Source: Sphingomonadales bacterium UBA7473
GTDB taxonomy: Bacteria > Pseudomonadota > Alphaproteobacteria > Sphingomonadales > Sphingomonadaceae
Assembly: GCA_002478575.1 (NCBI GenBank)
Contig: DLOX01000221.1
Span: 1-8,688, forward strand
DNA length: 8,688 bases
Direction: 5' to 3'
A model generated the notes under the pieces. The model ran no database searches. It was not told the origin of the DNA and saw only the letters and a program-made list of their open reading frames with translations. Made by a program: the position numbers and the translations under genes. Each line of letters begins with the position of its first letter. The first letter of the stretch is position 1. Positions 1 to 6,250 of the stretch are shown one piece after another.

Positions 1-882
1 CTCGGCGACATGGATTTCAAGGTTGGCGGCACATCCGAAGGCATCACCACGATGCAGATGGACATCAAGATTGCCGGCATCACCCGCGAAATCTTCGAAG
101 CTGCTTTGACGCAAGCCAAAGACGGCCGTGATCATATCCTTGGCGAAATGGCGAAGGCCTTGGGCGAGGTGCGGACTGAATTGTCGGCGCACGCTCCACG
201 CATCGAAACCATGCAGATCGACAAGTCAAAGATTCGTGACATCATTGGCACGGGCGGCAAGGTCATCCGTGAAATTGTCGCGACAACCGGCGCGAAGGTC
301 GACATTGATGATGAGGGCCTGATCAAGATTTCATCATCTGACCTCAGCCAAATCGAAGCAGCTCGCGCTTGGATTTCCGGCATTGTGGAAGAAGCTGAAG
401 TCGGCAAGATTTACAATGGTAAAGTCGTGAACATGGTCGATTTCGGCGCGTTTGTGAATTTCATGGGCGGCAAGGATGGTCTCGTCCATGTCAGCGAAAT
501 TCAGAATGACCGGGTTGAGAAAGTCTCTGACGTTTTGACCGAAGGCCAAGAGGTTAAGGTCAAGGTTCTTGAAATTGATCAGCGTGGCAAGGTTCGCTTG
601 TCGATGCGCGTCGTCAATCAAGAAACCGGTGAAGAGCTGGAAGATACACGCCCACCCCGCGAGCCTCGCGAAGATCGTGGCCCACGTGGTGATCGTGGCG
701 ACCGTGGTCCGCGCGGCGATCGCGGTGGACGTGGCGATCGCGGCCCCCGTCGTGAAGGCGGCGGAGACCGTGGCCCCCGTGGCGAAGGTCGCGGCGACCG
801 TGGTCCGCGTCGTGAACGCTCAGAAGGCGGTGAAGGCGGAGATCCAAACTTCGTTCCCGCTTTCCTGAAGTCTGACGATTAA
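1..882 (+). CDS. pnp: Polynucleotide phosphorylase, C-terminal part (5' end outside window)
   Basis: PNPase is the phosphorolytic 3'-5' exoribonuclease of mRNA decay, working as a trimer in the cytoplasm and often in the degradosome. The reading frame is open from base 1, so this is the 3' part of a longer gene. It begins in the second RNase PH domain at LGDMDFKVGGTSEG; the equivalent motif in E. coli PNPase contains metal-site residues D492 and K494. A KH domain follows with the GxxG loop IIGTGGKV at 241-264. An S1 domain lies at about 400-612 (KIYNGKVVNMVDFGAFVNF). The end is a low-complexity Arg/Gly/Asp tail (667-822, repeats of RGDRG and RGPR), then an acidic end, PNFVPAFLKSDD. That tail is longer and more RG-rich than the E. 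coli C-terminus. A terminator follows 25 bp after the stop codon. Identity is secure. Confidence 0.97.
   Translation, partial: LGDMDFKVGGTSEGITTMQMDIKIAGITREIFEAALTQAKDGRDHILGEMAKALGEVRTELSAHAPRIETMQIDKSKIRDIIGTGGKVIREIVATTGAKVDIDDEGLIKISSSDLSQIEAARAWISGIVEEAEVGKIYNGKVVNMVDFGAFVNFMGGKDGLVHVSEIQNDRVEKVSDVLTEGQEVKVKVLEIDQRGKVRLSMRVVNQETGEELEDTRPPREPREDRGPRGDRGDRGPRGDRGGRGDRGPRREGGGDRGPRGEGRGDRGPRRERSEGGEGGDPNFVPAFLKSDD
667..822 (+). repeat. RG/RGD-rich low-complexity repeat inside pnp
   Basis: Imperfect in-frame repeats of codons for Arg-Gly-Asp and Arg-Gly-Pro-Arg (cgtggcgaccgt and similar units) encode the PNPase tail after the S1 domain. Codons vary between units, so selection seems to act on the protein (a flexible basic segment that could bind RNA) rather than on the DNA. 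The RNA-binding role is inferred from RGG-type tails in general. Confidence 0.8.
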
Positions 883-907
883 GCTCAGGGTTCATCCCAA
901 ATCAAAG

Positions 908-937
908 AAGGGGCCGCAGCGATGTGGCCCCTTTTTT
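908..937 (+). terminator. Intrinsic terminator of pnp
   Basis: An 8-bp perfect stem (AAGGGGCC at 908-915 pairing with GGCCCCTT at 926-933) has a 10-nt loop, and its T-rich end runs into six Ts (932-937). It sits 25 bp after the pnp stop codon and fits a Rho-independent terminator on the plus strand. Confidence 0.93.
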
Positions 938-1004
938 GTTGCTTCAATTAGCCTTTCGTTCCAACCTCTTACGTGCGCTAGGAGACTCAAAAGGGGGATT
1001 GTTG

Positions 1005-1754
1005 ATGTCTGACAGCACCAAAGTGTCGAGCTTTTTTCGGATAACGCCAATCCTTATGGCGGTCACGATCGTATTGGGCTTCTCGATGCAGCTAGCCATG
1101 GGTCGATCATCCTTCTCAGCCAGACCCCTTGTCCATATCCATGCGATCATCTTCATGGGATGGGTTGCCCTGTTCGTTATCCAAAGCCGGCTGGCGGCGA
1201 GCGGATCGAAGGCGCTGCATCGAAAGCTCGGGCAGATTGGTGCGGGGCTCTCGGCACTGTTGGTTATCTTGGGCTTCTGGATAACGATAGACGTCGTTCA
1301 AAGAGGACTTACTCCCTTCTTTTTTCAACCTCAGCATTTCCTCATTGCGAATCCACTCACTGTGCTTGTCTTCGCCGCACTCACAGCGGCGGCCATTCGG
1401 TTTCGAAGGCACCCGGATTGGCACATGCGGCTTCATATCTGCGCCTTGGCAGGGATTATGGGGCCAGCTTTCGGTCGATTGCTGCCGATGCCATTCCTTA
1501 TTCCCTATGCCTTTGAGATCGCCGTCATCTTTGGCCTGATTTTCCCAGCCGCAGGCATGATCCGCGATTGGCGGACGGAAGGACGGATCCATCAAGCCTG
1601 GTGGTCGGGCGTGGTTCCGATTCTGCTCATCTTGCTAGCAGCCACATTTCTGGCCCAATCGAGCTTGGGCAATGCGGCCTATCGAGCGGTGACAGAAGGG
1701 CATCCCGGCTCCCGCTTGCCTGGGCTGGATTTTCCTCCGCCTCCAGCCCTTTGA
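1005..1754 (+). CDS. Conserved membrane protein, about seven helices, function unknown
   Basis: 249 residues with about seven hydrophobic segments (roughly 14-32, 42-62, 77-97, 112-131, 143-160, 165-185, 200-220), so an inner-membrane protein. Helix 2 and the loop after it carry HIHA (44-47), W53, Q60 and LHRKLG (71-76). This pattern resembles the DUF2306-type family of uncharacterised bacterial membrane proteins. Further histidines at 111, 136, 140 and 144 lie near predicted membrane faces. The ATG at 1005 was chosen because AAGGGGG (991-997) sits 7 bp upstream. A longer reading from GTG at 924 would start inside the pnp terminator and is rejected. The C-terminus is proline-rich (PPPPAL). 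The gene stands alone between the pnp terminator and the agmatine cluster. No function can be assigned. Confidence 0.85.
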   Translation: MSDSTKVSSFFRITPILMAVTIVLGFSMQLAMGRSSFSARPLVHIHAIIFMGWVALFVIQSRLAASGSKALHRKLGQIGAGLSALLVILGFWITIDVVQRGLTPFFFQPQHFLIANPLTVLVFAALTAAAIRFRRHPDWHMRLHICALAGIMGPAFGRLLPMPFLIPYAFEIAVIFGLIFPAAGMIRDWRTEGRIHQAWWSGVVPILLILLAATFLAQSSLGNAAYRAVTEGHPGSRLPGLDFPPPPAL

Positions 1755-1795
1755 GTCTCTTCCCCTGTCGGGCGTTGGTCTTTATGCGCTGACGC

Positions 1796-2782
1796 ATGAC
1801 TTTGCATCAGCCTGCCGAATTCGCCCCTCATTCTTCCGTTTGGATTGGCTTTCCAAGTGCCGCCGATTTGTGGCTGGAGGATCTGGAGCCAGCGCAGGCC
1901 GAAGTCGCGGCCTTTGCGCGGGCAGTGCACGCGGATGGCAAGGGCGAAGTTGTCAGGCTTGTCTGTGCGACTGAAGAGGCTGCTGGAGCAGCGCGTACCC
2001 TCGCTGGTGATTTCGCACGAATTGATGTCGCGCCTTTCTTTGACATTTGGCTGCGCGATACGGGCCCGATCATCGTGTCTGACGGTGGGGCTCCGCTGGC
2101 GCTTGATTATCGGGGCAATGGCTGGGGCGGGAAATATCCTTCTCCGCTCGATGACGATCTGGCCCGCATTCTCTGCACCCATGCCGATATGCCGCGTTCC
2201 GCCCGCGATTGGGTGTTGGAAGGCGGTGCCATCGATGTTGATGGTGCGGGCCTGCTGGTGACGACGGGACAATGCCTGCTCAACCCAAACCGCAACCCTT
2301 CGCTTTCCCGCCGGGAGATTGAGGCGCAGCTCTGTGCAGATTTGGGCGTGAAAGAGGTGCTTTGGCTGGGCGTGGGCCTCGTCAATGACCATACCGACGG
2401 CCATGTAGACAATTTGGCGCGGTTCGTGGCGCCCGGCGTGTTGGCGCTTCCCGAACCCTTTGGCGATGATGATCCCAATGCGACCATCTTTGCCGATGCG
2501 CGTGCACGGGCCGCAGAGTGGCCAGTTGAGATTGTCACCATTCCTTCAGCAGGTTTGCATGAAGATGAAGATGGCGAGCCGATCCCGGCCAGCCATATGA
2601 ATTTCTACATCGGCAATGCCTGCGTTGTCGTGCCAACCTATGGTGGACCAAGCGATGCTGCGGCTGTCGCGGCAGTGGCTAAACTCTTCCCAGACCGGCA
2701 GACCGTTGGCCTGCCTGCCAATCATCTGCTGACGGGCGGCGGAAGCTTCCATTGCATCAGCCAACAGGTGCCCATCCTGTGA
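1796..2782 (+). CDS. aguA: Agmatine deiminase
   Basis: 328 residues of the agmatine deiminase/peptidylarginine deiminase (guanidino-group-modifying) fold. It converts agmatine to N-carbamoylputrescine and ammonia in the cytoplasm. The catalytic signatures are present in order: WLRDTGP (85-91), EGG (142-144), NDHTDGHVD (197-205, with H203) and GGGSFHC (314-320), where C320 is the nucleophile that forms the thiouronium intermediate. The N-terminus EFAPHSSVWIGFPS is typical of the family. The ATG at 1796 lies just after an in-frame TGA (1790-1792), so no longer start is possible. The ribosome site is weak. The gene overlaps the next by 4 bp (GTGA), and the partner enzyme aguB is two genes downstream. 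That pairing supports agmatine over other guanidino substrates. Confidence 0.95.
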   Translation: MTLHQPAEFAPHSSVWIGFPSAADLWLEDLEPAQAEVAAFARAVHADGKGEVVRLVCATEEAAGAARTLAGDFARIDVAPFFDIWLRDTGPIIVSDGGAPLALDYRGNGWGGKYPSPLDDDLARILCTHADMPRSARDWVLEGGAIDVDGAGLLVTTGQCLLNPNRNPSLSRREIEAQLCADLGVKEVLWLGVGLVNDHTDGHVDNLARFVAPGVLALPEPFGDDDPNATIFADARARAAEWPVEIVTIPSAGLHEDEDGEPIPASHMNFYIGNACVVVPTYGGPSDAAAVAAVAKLFPDRQTVGLPANHLLTGGGSFHCISQQVPIL

Positions 2783-3132
2783 CCTTGGATCTGGCGATCC
2801 GTGCGCTTTTGTCGGGCGTCATTGTCGCCGCGATTGCTTTGCTTGGAAAGCGCAGCCCGGCGATGGGCGGATTGCTCGCGTCTATCCCGCTTGTTTCCAC
2901 ATTGGGCATGATCTGGCTTTGGCGCGATACTGGCGATAAGGAAATCGTCGCCGACTATGTTGGCTCTGCCTTCTGGTATTTCTTGCCTTCCATGCCCATG
3001 TTTCTACTGATCCCGGCGCTGCTGCGGCAGGGAATGAATTTCTGGCTCGCCTTGGGGCTGGGTTGCTTGATGACGATCATTCTCTACCTCATCACGATTC
3101 AAATCGCTGCCCGCTTTGGCATTAGGCTTTAG
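2779..3132 (+). CDS. Small four-helix membrane protein (DUF3147-like)
   Basis: 117 residues from a GTG start that overlaps the aguA stop codon (GTGA, 2779-2782), with AGGTG at 2766-2770 as a likely ribosome site. An alternative TTG at 2752 would read deep into the aguA end and is less likely. Four hydrophobic segments fall at about residues 4-20, 28-46, 58-79 and 85-110. The first loop region holds GKRSPAMGGLLASIPLVST, followed by WLWRDTGD. This resembles the small uncharacterised DUF3147 membrane family, a recollection rather than a search result. The gene sits between aguA and aguB and is translationally coupled to aguA, so a role near polyamine handling is possible but unproven. It has no known catalytic motif. 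Confidence 0.85.
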   Translation: MTLDLAIRALLSGVIVAAIALLGKRSPAMGGLLASIPLVSTLGMIWLWRDTGDKEIVADYVGSAFWYFLPSMPMFLLIPALLRQGMNFWLALGLGCLMTIILYLITIQIAARFGIRL

Positions 3133-3140
3133 GAGTGAAT

Positions 3141-3980
3141 ATGAAGGTCGCTGCTCTCCAACTCGCGCTGGGTGGATCGCTTGAAGGTAACATCGCCGCT
3201 GTTGAGGCGCAGGTGCGTGAAGCCGCGCATCACGGCGCGCGGATCATCCTGCCGCCTGAGCTGTTTGAGGGGCCTTATTTCTGCCAAGTGCAGCATGAGC
3301 GCTTTTTCGAAACCGCCAAGCCTGTTGGGGAACACAAGAGCGTCCTCGCGATGCAGGCGCTCGCCAAAGAGCTGCAGGTCTATATCCCCTGTTCCTTCTT
3401 CGAAAAAGATGGCCAGCATCATTATAACTCGCTTGCAATGATCGATGATGCGGGTGAGGTGATGGGTGTCTATCGCAAGAGCCACATTCCGGACGGCCCC
3501 GGCTATACCGAGAAATTCTATTTTCGCCCGGGCAACACTGGATTCAAAGTGTGGGACACGCGCTATGGCCGGATCGGCATCGGCATTTGCTGGGATCAAT
3601 GGTATCCAGAGACGGCCCGCGCCATGATGCTGATGGGTGCGGACATCCTCTTCTTCCCAACCGCGATTGGCGATGAACCTGCAGCGGAAGAGCTTGATAC
3701 ATCAAGGCTCTGGCGTCGCGCGATGATCGGGCATGCGGTATCAAATGTCGTGCCCATTGTTGCCAGCAACCGCATAGGCAGCGAAGATGCGATGACCTTT
3801 TACGGCCATAGCTTCATCGCCAATGAACGGGGCGATTTGGTGGTCGATTATGGCGCGGAAGAAAGCGGCGTTTTGGTCGCGGAGTTTGATCTGGATATTG
3901 TCCGTAAACACCGCGCAGCGTTCGGATTCTTCAGGGATCGCAGGCCAGAGCTTTATGGGCGCTTGGCTGAGGATATATGA
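3141..3980 (+). CDS. aguB: N-carbamoylputrescine amidase
   Basis: 279 residues, the usual length for a nitrilase-superfamily carbon-nitrogen hydrolase of the AguB branch. It hydrolyses N-carbamoylputrescine to putrescine, CO2 and ammonia, completing the route begun by AguA. The catalytic triad is visible: E40 in PPELFEGPYFC, K113 in YRKSHIPDGPGY and C150 in GIGICWDQWYPE. The WDQWYPE and IPDGPGYTEKFYF stretches are characteristic of plant and bacterial AguB. The ATG at 3141 was chosen because TAGGAG (3130-3135) lies 5 bp upstream, overlapping the previous stop codon; a GTG two codons earlier would sit inside that ribosome site. The stop overlaps the next start (ATGA). Arginine decarboxylase, which would supply agmatine, is not in the window. 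Confidence 0.96.
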   Translation: MKVAALQLALGGSLEGNIAAVEAQVREAAHHGARIILPPELFEGPYFCQVQHERFFETAKPVGEHKSVLAMQALAKELQVYIPCSFFEKDGQHHYNSLAMIDDAGEVMGVYRKSHIPDGPGYTEKFYFRPGNTGFKVWDTRYGRIGIGICWDQWYPETARAMMLMGADILFFPTAIGDEPAAEELDTSRLWRRAMIGHAVSNVVPIVASNRIGSEDAMTFYGHSFIANERGDLVVDYGAEESGVLVAEFDLDIVRKHRAAFGFFRDRRPELYGRLAEDI

Positions 3981-4435
3981 ACCTCGATTGGGATGGTCGC
4001 GATTTCAGCGGAACCAAGATCGCTCTGATCTACGATGGCCAAATCCTGACCTATGTGCGCGATGACAAGCCAGACATTGCCTTCCCCAATATGATCGACC
4101 TGCCGGGCGGCGGACGGGAAGGGGAAGAAAGCCCGCTGGAGTGCGTGTTTCGGGAAGTGTTTGAGGAGTTTAGCCTTACCCTTGGCCCAGACCATATCCG
4201 CCATTGGCGCATCTATCCCTTTTGGAACGACCCAACAAAGCTCAGCCATTTCTTCATCGGCCATCTTTCGGCCGACGAAGTTAGTGCCATTCGCTTCGGA
4301 GATGAGGGGCAATCTTGGCAGATGATGGCGATTGATAACTATCTCGCCCATGATCAGGCGATCGAGCGGCTGAAAGAGCGGTTTGTGGAGTGTTGGCTAA
4401 TCGTTGAAGAAGCCAAGAGAAAGGTCGTTGGCTGA
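3977..4435 (+). CDS. NUDIX hydrolase
   Basis: 152 residues with one NUDIX domain. The Nudix box (G-x5-E-x7-RE-U-xEE-x-G-U) is met by G45, E51, R59-E60, V61, E63 and E64, in GGREGEESPLECVFREVFEE. The usual final glycine is replaced by serine (FSL, 65-67). The box glutamates that bind Mg2+ or Mn2+ are all present, so the enzyme is probably active. It should hydrolyse a nucleoside diphosphate linked to another group (X); the substrate cannot be read from sequence. The start ATG overlaps the aguB stop by 4 bp, which indicates coupling and membership of the agmatine operon. A metabolic reason for that link is not obvious; general housecleaning is possible. Confidence 0.92.
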   Translation: MNLDWDGRDFSGTKIALIYDGQILTYVRDDKPDIAFPNMIDLPGGGREGEESPLECVFREVFEEFSLTLGPDHIRHWRIYPFWNDPTKLSHFFIGHLSADEVSAIRFGDEGQSWQMMAIDNYLAHDQAIERLKERFVECWLIVEEAKRKVVG

Positions 4436-4437
4436 AT

Positions 4438-4854
4438 ATGTCCAAATGGACTGCCTTCGTTGCCTTTGCATTGATTGCCTTGGCTTCATGTAACGAAGCG
4501 ATAGCGACAAAAGAATGCTCGCCCCCGTTTGATCATTGGTTGAAACCACCTGGCCCCACCGGACATCTGAGGCCGGTCACAACTCTTACCATTAGCAAAG
4601 ATGGGGCTCTCTTTTGGAACAATAGGACGGTGTCATTCTCTAAATTGGATCAGATTCTGACGGCTGTGCCGACGCTCGATCCACAGCCTCACACACTTTT
4701 CGAAGTCGAACCGCAGGCGCCGTGCAATGAAATCGTGAAGGTCAGAAACTTGATTGAAAAGCGACTTAGTTGCCGAAAAAGCAGGGGGATCTGTGGAGAA
4801 GGGCCTTCGGGAGCCATTTGGGACGAGGAGACGGATATTCGCAAACATGATTGA
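4438..4854 (+). CDS. Small lipoprotein with a TolR/ExbD-like periplasmic domain
   Basis: 138 residues starting 2 bp after the NUDIX stop. The N-terminus is a lipoprotein signal: a Lys at residue 3, a hydrophobic run at 4-16 and lipobox LASC with C18 as lipidated cysteine. Asn, not Asp, follows it, so outer-membrane sorting is likely. Residues about 46-110 (VTTLTISKDGALFWNNRTVS, then SFSKLDQIL, then EVEPQAPCNEIVKVRNLIEK) resemble the periplasmic domain of ExbD/TolR (strand, DG turn, W/Y-N, helix, strand, helix), but no ExbD-type transmembrane anchor exists. Four more cysteines (27, 96, 112, 119) could form two disulfides. The TolR/ExbD likeness is my reading of the pattern and needs a profile search. 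It is the last gene of the cluster; the vapB promoter starts at its stop codon. Confidence 0.8.
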   Translation: MSKWTAFVAFALIALASCNEAIATKECSPPFDHWLKPPGPTGHLRPVTTLTISKDGALFWNNRTVSFSKLDQILTAVPTLDPQPHTLFEVEPQAPCNEIVKVRNLIEKRLSCRKSRGICGEGPSGAIWDEETDIRKHD

Positions 4855-4879
4855 CTATCTTACAAGTAAGACGTAACTT
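4851..4879 (+). promoter_or_regulatory. Candidate vapBC promoter with internal palindrome
   Basis: TTGACT (4851-4856) matches the -35 consensus at 5 of 6 bases and is followed after 17 bp by a weak -10 candidate, TAACTT (4874-4879). Between them lies TCTTAC-AA-GTAAGA (4858-4871), a perfect inverted repeat with 6-bp arms. An operator in this place would let the antitoxin complex block RNA polymerase, as in autoregulated toxin-antitoxin modules. The -10 match is poor, so promoter confidence is moderate; the palindrome itself is plain. Confidence 0.5.
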
Positions 4880-4885
4880 GCCCCA

Positions 4886-5188
4886 ATGAATACGCAAACG
4901 AAAGTCTCTGCCAAGGGCCAAGTCGTCATCCCCAAGGATGTGCGGGACCGGCTCAATTGGGCTGAGGGAACGCGGCTCGACGTTGTTGAATCCGCTGGCA
5001 GCGTTACGCTTGTTCCTTTGAAATCGCGGCTAAGGCCAAGCATGCCGTTCCCCCGCACAACGATTGAAGACATTATGGCTGGGCCAAAATGGGAAGGCAC
5101 ACCAAAATCAGTGGAAGAGATTAGCGGTCTTTCCATCGACGACTTGCGGCGCATTTTTGATGCTCAGGATCGCGATGAAAGCGATTGA
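4886..5188 (+). CDS. vapB: AbrB/MazE-fold antitoxin of a VapBC pair
   Basis: 100 residues. Residues 1-47 form a swapped-hairpin AbrB domain: TKVSAKGQVVIPKDVRDRLN followed by EGTRLDVVES and VTLVPL, the pattern of SpoVT/AbrB DNA-binding antitoxins. The C-terminal half (about 55-100), with ISGLSIDDLRRIFDAQDRDE, is acidic and helical and would wrap the toxin active site. The ATG at 4886 is the only reasonable start, though no strong ribosome site precedes it, so the mRNA may be nearly leaderless at this gene. The toxin start codon lies inside this gene, giving a 14-bp overlap. The protein should repress its own operon through the palindrome upstream. The symbol follows the usual naming for an AbrB-PIN pair. 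Confidence 0.88.
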   Translation: MNTQTKVSAKGQVVIPKDVRDRLNWAEGTRLDVVESAGSVTLVPLKSRLRPSMPFPRTTIEDIMAGPKWEGTPKSVEEISGLSIDDLRRIFDAQDRDESD

Positions 5189-5567
5189 TACGAACGTCCT
5201 GTTGCGACTGATCGTTCGCGACGACCCTATCCAAATCGAACATGCAAAGACTGTTGTTGCACAGCCGTTCATGCTGCTGCCTACAGTGATTTTGGAAGCC
5301 GTTTGGGTGTTGCAAACGCGCTATGGTCTCGAGCCTCTCCGAATTGTTGACGAGTTGGCAAAAGTCATGTCGCTGGATACGGCGAGCACGATGTCAAAAT
5401 TGGCGATCCAATGGGCGCTCCAGCGCTTCTCTCTTGGAGGCGATTTCGCCGACATGTTGCATATTGGGTTGGCCGCACAAACAGACGCAACTCATTTCAC
5501 GACATTTGATCGACGCATCGAACGCTATGTCGCTGATGCCGATATTGTCATTGAAACGCTCGGCTAA
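5175..5567 (+). CDS. vapC: PIN-domain ribonuclease toxin of a VapBC pair
   Basis: 130 residues, the normal length for a VapC toxin. The PIN acidic residues are present: D5 in AIDTNVLLR, E41 in VILEAVWVL, D90 and D93 in GGDFADMLH, and D112 in FTTFDRR. These bind Mg2+ and cut RNA; VapC enzymes usually target tRNA or the rRNA sarcin-ricin loop, but the target here is unknown. The start ATG at 5175 lies inside vapB (14-bp overlap), with AGGAT just upstream. A longer reading from 5064 would only translate vapB in another frame. The active site looks intact, so the toxin is probably functional. The last 20 bp overlap the convergent uracil-DNA glycosylase gene. Confidence 0.9.
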   Translation: MKAIDTNVLLRLIVRDDPIQIEHAKTVVAQPFMLLPTVILEAVWVLQTRYGLEPLRIVDELAKVMSLDTASTMSKLAIQWALQRFSLGGDFADMLHIGLAAQTDATHFTTFDRRIERYVADADIVIETLG

Positions 5568-6168
5568 CTCCAACAATCTCCTCCATCATCTCCAGCGTTA
5601 CGCGCCCGACATTCTGGTTGAGACGTGACGGATGGTAGCTGTCCACCAATATCCGACCATTGAGCAAGTGATGTACCGCGCCATGCGCGAAGCGGCGCTT
5701 GGGGAGTTTTTCTCCATTGGCTTTTACGGCGGATTGGTGGGCCGTTGCGCCAAGTGCGATGACGACGCGGAGATTGGGCAAGGCATCAAATCCTTCCCGC
5801 AAGAACGGGCGGCAATTGAGCAATTCTTCGGGCGTTGGTCTGTTGCCGGGCGGCAAGCAGCGGACGGCGTTGAAGATGATCACGCCCTTGGGTGCTTCCC
5901 GGTCAAATCCAAGAGCAGCGAGCGCCGCCCACAGCAAATCGCCCGATGCGTCGCCCGTGAAGGGAATGCCGGTTCGGTTCGCACCTTGCTTCCCGGGGGC
6001 GAGGCCAACAATGGCGAGCCACGCGTCAGGATCGCCAAAGGCGGGCACGGGGGCATTCCACCATTCAGGCTGTTCGACGCGGCAGGCGGCCCGTGTTTCG
6101 ACGAAGCGAGGGCAAAGGGTGCAGTCGTGCGATGGTTCGGCGGAGGGCAGGGGGCTGATGATATTCAC
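5548..6168 (-). CDS. Uracil-DNA glycosylase, family 5 (UDGb)-like, iron-sulfur
   Basis: 206 residues. It should remove uracil and perhaps other deaminated bases from DNA to start base-excision repair. Motif A is GLAPGKQGANRTGIPFTGD (55-73), the family-5 form without the polar catalytic residue of E. coli Ung; motif B is YHPSRLNQNVGRVT (178-191), whose HPS matches the minor-groove-probing loop. Four cysteines fit a 4Fe-4S site: C16 and C19 (CTLC), C104 (AVRCLPPGNRPTPEE) and C119 (NCRPF). The start is GTG at 6168, with AGGGG 7 bp upstream; no ATG is available near the family N-terminus. The gene is divergent from folK and convergent with vapC, whose end it overlaps by 20 bp. Assignment to family 5 over family 4 rests on the motif A sequence. 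Confidence 0.92.
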   Translation of the reverse strand: MNIISPLPSAEPSHDCTLCPRFVETRAACRVEQPEWWNAPVPAFGDPDAWLAIVGLAPGKQGANRTGIPFTGDASGDLLWAALAALGFDREAPKGVIIFNAVRCLPPGNRPTPEELLNCRPFLREGFDALPNLRVVIALGATAHQSAVKANGEKLPKRRFAHGAVHHLLNGRILVDSYHPSRLNQNVGRVTLEMMEEIVGVSRAFQ

Positions 6169-6184
6169 ACCTCAACCCCTAACC

Positions 6185-6225
6185 GCTCAGGCTGAGCTTG
6201 TCGAAGCCTTGTCTTGGACAAGCTC
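6185..6225. repeat. Palindromic intergenic repeat (sphingomonad GAGCTTGTCGAAG type)
   Basis: The spacer between the divergent glycosylase and folK genes contains GGCTGAGCTTGTCGAAGCC (6190-6208), a motif I recall as a frequent intergenic repeat in sphingomonads. Nested inverted repeats are visible: GCTCA/TGAGC (6185-6189 and 6193-6197) and GAGCTTGTC/GACAAGCTC (6194-6202 and 6217-6225, 9-bp perfect, 14-nt loop). It may be a REP-like element. Copy number in the genome cannot be judged from this window. Confidence 0.6.
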
Positions 6226-6250
6226 CCGGTGAGCAGGTAGAGGCCACCGG

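Noticed and set aside
661..830. CRISPR-like tandem repeat
   Set aside because: The units are codon-level Arg/Gly repeats in frame within pnp, with no spacers of constant length and no cas genes.
614..895. Minus-strand His/Arg/Asp-rich frame over the pnp tail
   Set aside because: It is the complement of the RG-repeat codons; the repeat keeps all frames open.
924..1004. Upstream GTG start for the seven-helix membrane protein
   Set aside because: It begins within the pnp terminator hairpin, has no ribosome site, and a good site precedes the ATG at 1005.
1679..2404. Minus-strand open frame of 241 codons opposite aguA
   Set aside because: It is antisense to a gene with all deiminase motifs, and has no recognisable domain.
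5632..6232. Two plus-strand open frames of 177-187 codons opposite the glycosylase
   Set aside because: The minus strand encodes an intact glycosylase with its Fe-S cysteines; these frames are its shadows.
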